DNA from: CAZAGT01 sp964484515
GTDB lineage: Bacteria > Desulfobacterota > DSM-4660 > Desulfatiglandales > HGW-15
NCBI GenBank assembly: GCA_964484515.1
Contig: CAZAGT010000326.1
Location: 1 to 5,739, forward strand
DNA length: 5,739 bases
Reading direction: 5' to 3'
Below the pieces are notes generated by a model that was not told the origin of the DNA, made no database searches, and saw only the letters and a program-made list of their open reading frames with translations. Position numbers and translations under genes: made by a program. Shown here in pieces: positions 4,934 to 5,739 of this stretch (positions are counted from its first letter, which is position 1; each line of letters begins with the position of its first letter).

Positions 4934-5122
4934 AGGATTTCGAAATGAAACGGCCCAAGGCAGAGATGCCCTAATCCTACGACCGACTTGATGAGTAAGC
5001 GCCTCTTGGGACATGGGTGACGTTCCCCCAAACGAAACACGCGCGTTTCGTTAGGTGTTCTGTGGGCACAGCCTAAGAGGTCTCTCCATGGAAGGAACCT
5101 CGCTGGTTCGAGGTTGCAGAGA
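4934..5122. other. second block of consecutive stem-loops
   Basis: AGGATT (4934-4939) pairs with AATCCT (4973-4978) and holds GGCA-GAGA-TGCC (4959-4970), a stem with a GNRA-type loop. CCTCTTGGG (5002-5010) then pairs with CCTAAGAGG (5072-5080). It encloses AACGAAAC/GTTTCGTT (5031-5038 with 5045-5052) and CTGT-GGGC-ACAG (5060-5071). Directly after it TCTCT (5081-5085) pairs with AGAGA (5118-5122) around AACCTCG/CGAGGTT (5096-5102 with 5109-5115). The stems abut without overlapping, as in a folded RNA or a mobile-element end. No gene, tRNA or T-run is seen. Confidence 0.3.
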
Positions 5123-5269
5123 CGAGAGGAAATAATAGCACGCAAACTTCATGAGATTCATCGAACCATACTATGCCCCTTTTGTCAAATAGAATCCGGT
5201 GGGAATGGCCCCTCCTCGTCCGCTTGAGATGGCAGGAATCCAAGTTCGATAGGTTCGACTGAAAGAAGA

Positions 5270-5284
5270 CCTTACTATGTAAGG
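5270..5284. repeat. short perfect hairpin CCTTAC-TAT-GTAAGG
   Basis: Six-base arms with a three-base loop lie in otherwise featureless sequence (5126-5308). No T-run follows. It may be chance. Confidence 0.25.
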
Positions 5285-5308
5285 GACATCAGAATGTCAA
5301 TTTTTTGT

Positions 5309-5337
5309 TTGGGACCTGTCCCGACGGGTGCTATATT
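5309..5337 (+). promoter_or_regulatory. candidate plus-strand promoter with overlapping dyad
   Basis: TTGGGA (5309-5314) and TATATT (5332-5337) are 17 nt apart, with four and five of six consensus matches. The perfect dyad GGGAC-CT-GTCCC (5311-5322) overlaps the -35 box, a plausible operator. No plus-strand gene follows; a transcript would run antisense to the ORF at 5341-5739. Confidence 0.3.
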
Positions 5338-5340
5338 TTT

Positions 5341-5739
5341 TCATGAATATTTTGTAAGACCGAGATTACGAATACGTGCCCTTGTGCCGGTATCCGGATA
5401 GTCGTTCTCTGAGAGGAGGCGCGTGCAGATTTCCTGAGGCTTCCGATTGAGCGGTTGGCCGAGTTGATTCTTGGTAATGTCCCTGTTTGGGTCTATTCGT
5501 GCCTGGCTAAACCCTACTGTTGCATAAACAACACGTCGAAAGGTCTGGAAAGACAAGAATAACCACGCTCTACGCCATTTTTCGCATTCACTCTGGATAT
5601 CACCGGCTGTGACATCCAGCGAAACCCAGAAGACGCCGTGTTGTTTACCCTTTGGGCTTCGCTTTCAGCTACGCCCTAACCAGTCGGGAAAGCCGAGGAC
5701 ACCGCATCTTCTGCGTTGCCAAGGGTTTGCAGTAGACTT
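5341..5739 (-). pseudogene. unrecognised ORF running in from the right edge, with one in-frame TGA
   Basis: The minus-strand frame is open from the window edge for 24 codons, meets TGA at 5667-5665, then stays open for 107 codons to TGA at 5343-5341. The peptide looks coding-like: VFWVSLDVTAGD about 10 residues after the TGA, then ECEKWRRAW, later ICTRLLSENDYPDTG. I recognise no family. The only listed-type start after the TGA is a TTG at 5556 (71 residues), with no ribosome-binding site. The stem after this TGA (CCC-AAA-GGG, no loop guanine, too close) does not resemble a SECIS, so read-through is unlikely. It may be the decayed 3' end of a gene, a repeat element or a mobile-element remnant. 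Confidence 0.3.

Noticed and set aside
5051..5057. GTTAGGT resembling an integron attC core
   Set aside because: The matching partner core at the other arm is missing, and no cassette gene or integrase is present.
5105..5111. GGTTCGA T-loop-like motif (also near 5252-5258 and on the minus strand near 1226-1240), possible tRNA or selC
   Set aside because: No acceptor, anticodon or T-stem of tRNA geometry can be built around any of them.
5665..5667. Second selenocysteine codon at the right edge
   Set aside because: The only nearby stem has an AAA loop and lies too close to the UGA. The surrounding peptide matches no family in which a cysteine is expected there.

Overview
The window carries six well-supported genes, all on the minus strand, so the map reads right to left. 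Moderate-to-high GC, a periplasmic class I cytochrome c, a probable lipoprotein and, above all, an apparent selenocysteine codon point to a Gram-negative, selenium-using bacterium with a respiratory or sulfur-based lifestyle. Desulfobacterota or a neighbouring phylum is my guess; nothing here fixes the taxonomy. Several genes end in TGA, so the standard bacterial code applies.

Centre (4243 to 2384): a two-gene YeeE/YedE-family sulfur-transport module is followed by a DUF47 (PhoU-like) gene and a PiT phosphate permease gene. The first module gene looks broken at first sight: a 132-residue reading frame stops at a TGA (3845-3847). The family motif continues in the same frame straight after it. 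The TGA sits exactly where relatives have the conserved cysteine of the GC(T/P)SGHGLSG motif. A stem-loop with a GGUU apical loop begins about 11 nt further on and fits the bacterial SECIS pattern. The read-through product is 174 residues and its stop overlaps the start of the second module gene as ATGA. I read this as a selenoprotein form of the transporter. Upstream, 4552-4604 holds a candidate promoter among nested dyads. An unrecognised small ORF lies between that promoter and the selenoprotein.

The DUF47 and PiT genes are 18 nt apart and form a classic pair; a hairpin plus T-run follows the PiT stop.

Left (1-1385): a small lipoprotein-like gene and a monohaem cytochrome c gene share near-identical ribosome-binding leaders. 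A very strong ribosome-binding site upstream opens a 12-codon ORF ending in TGA. The rest is non-coding with a few dyads.

Right (4479-5739): no recognisable gene. Two blocks (4612-4889 and 4934-5122) are rich in nested stems, and the first ends in a plus-strand intrinsic terminator, so they may be structured RNA or part of a mobile element. At the right edge, one minus-strand frame is open to the window end except for a single TGA and looks like an unrecognised or decayed gene.

The minus-strand genes suggest a membrane system that moves reduced sulfur (or possibly selenium) species, next to phosphate uptake and an electron carrier. Only the ATGA overlap and the close DUF47-PiT spacing directly support co-expression.
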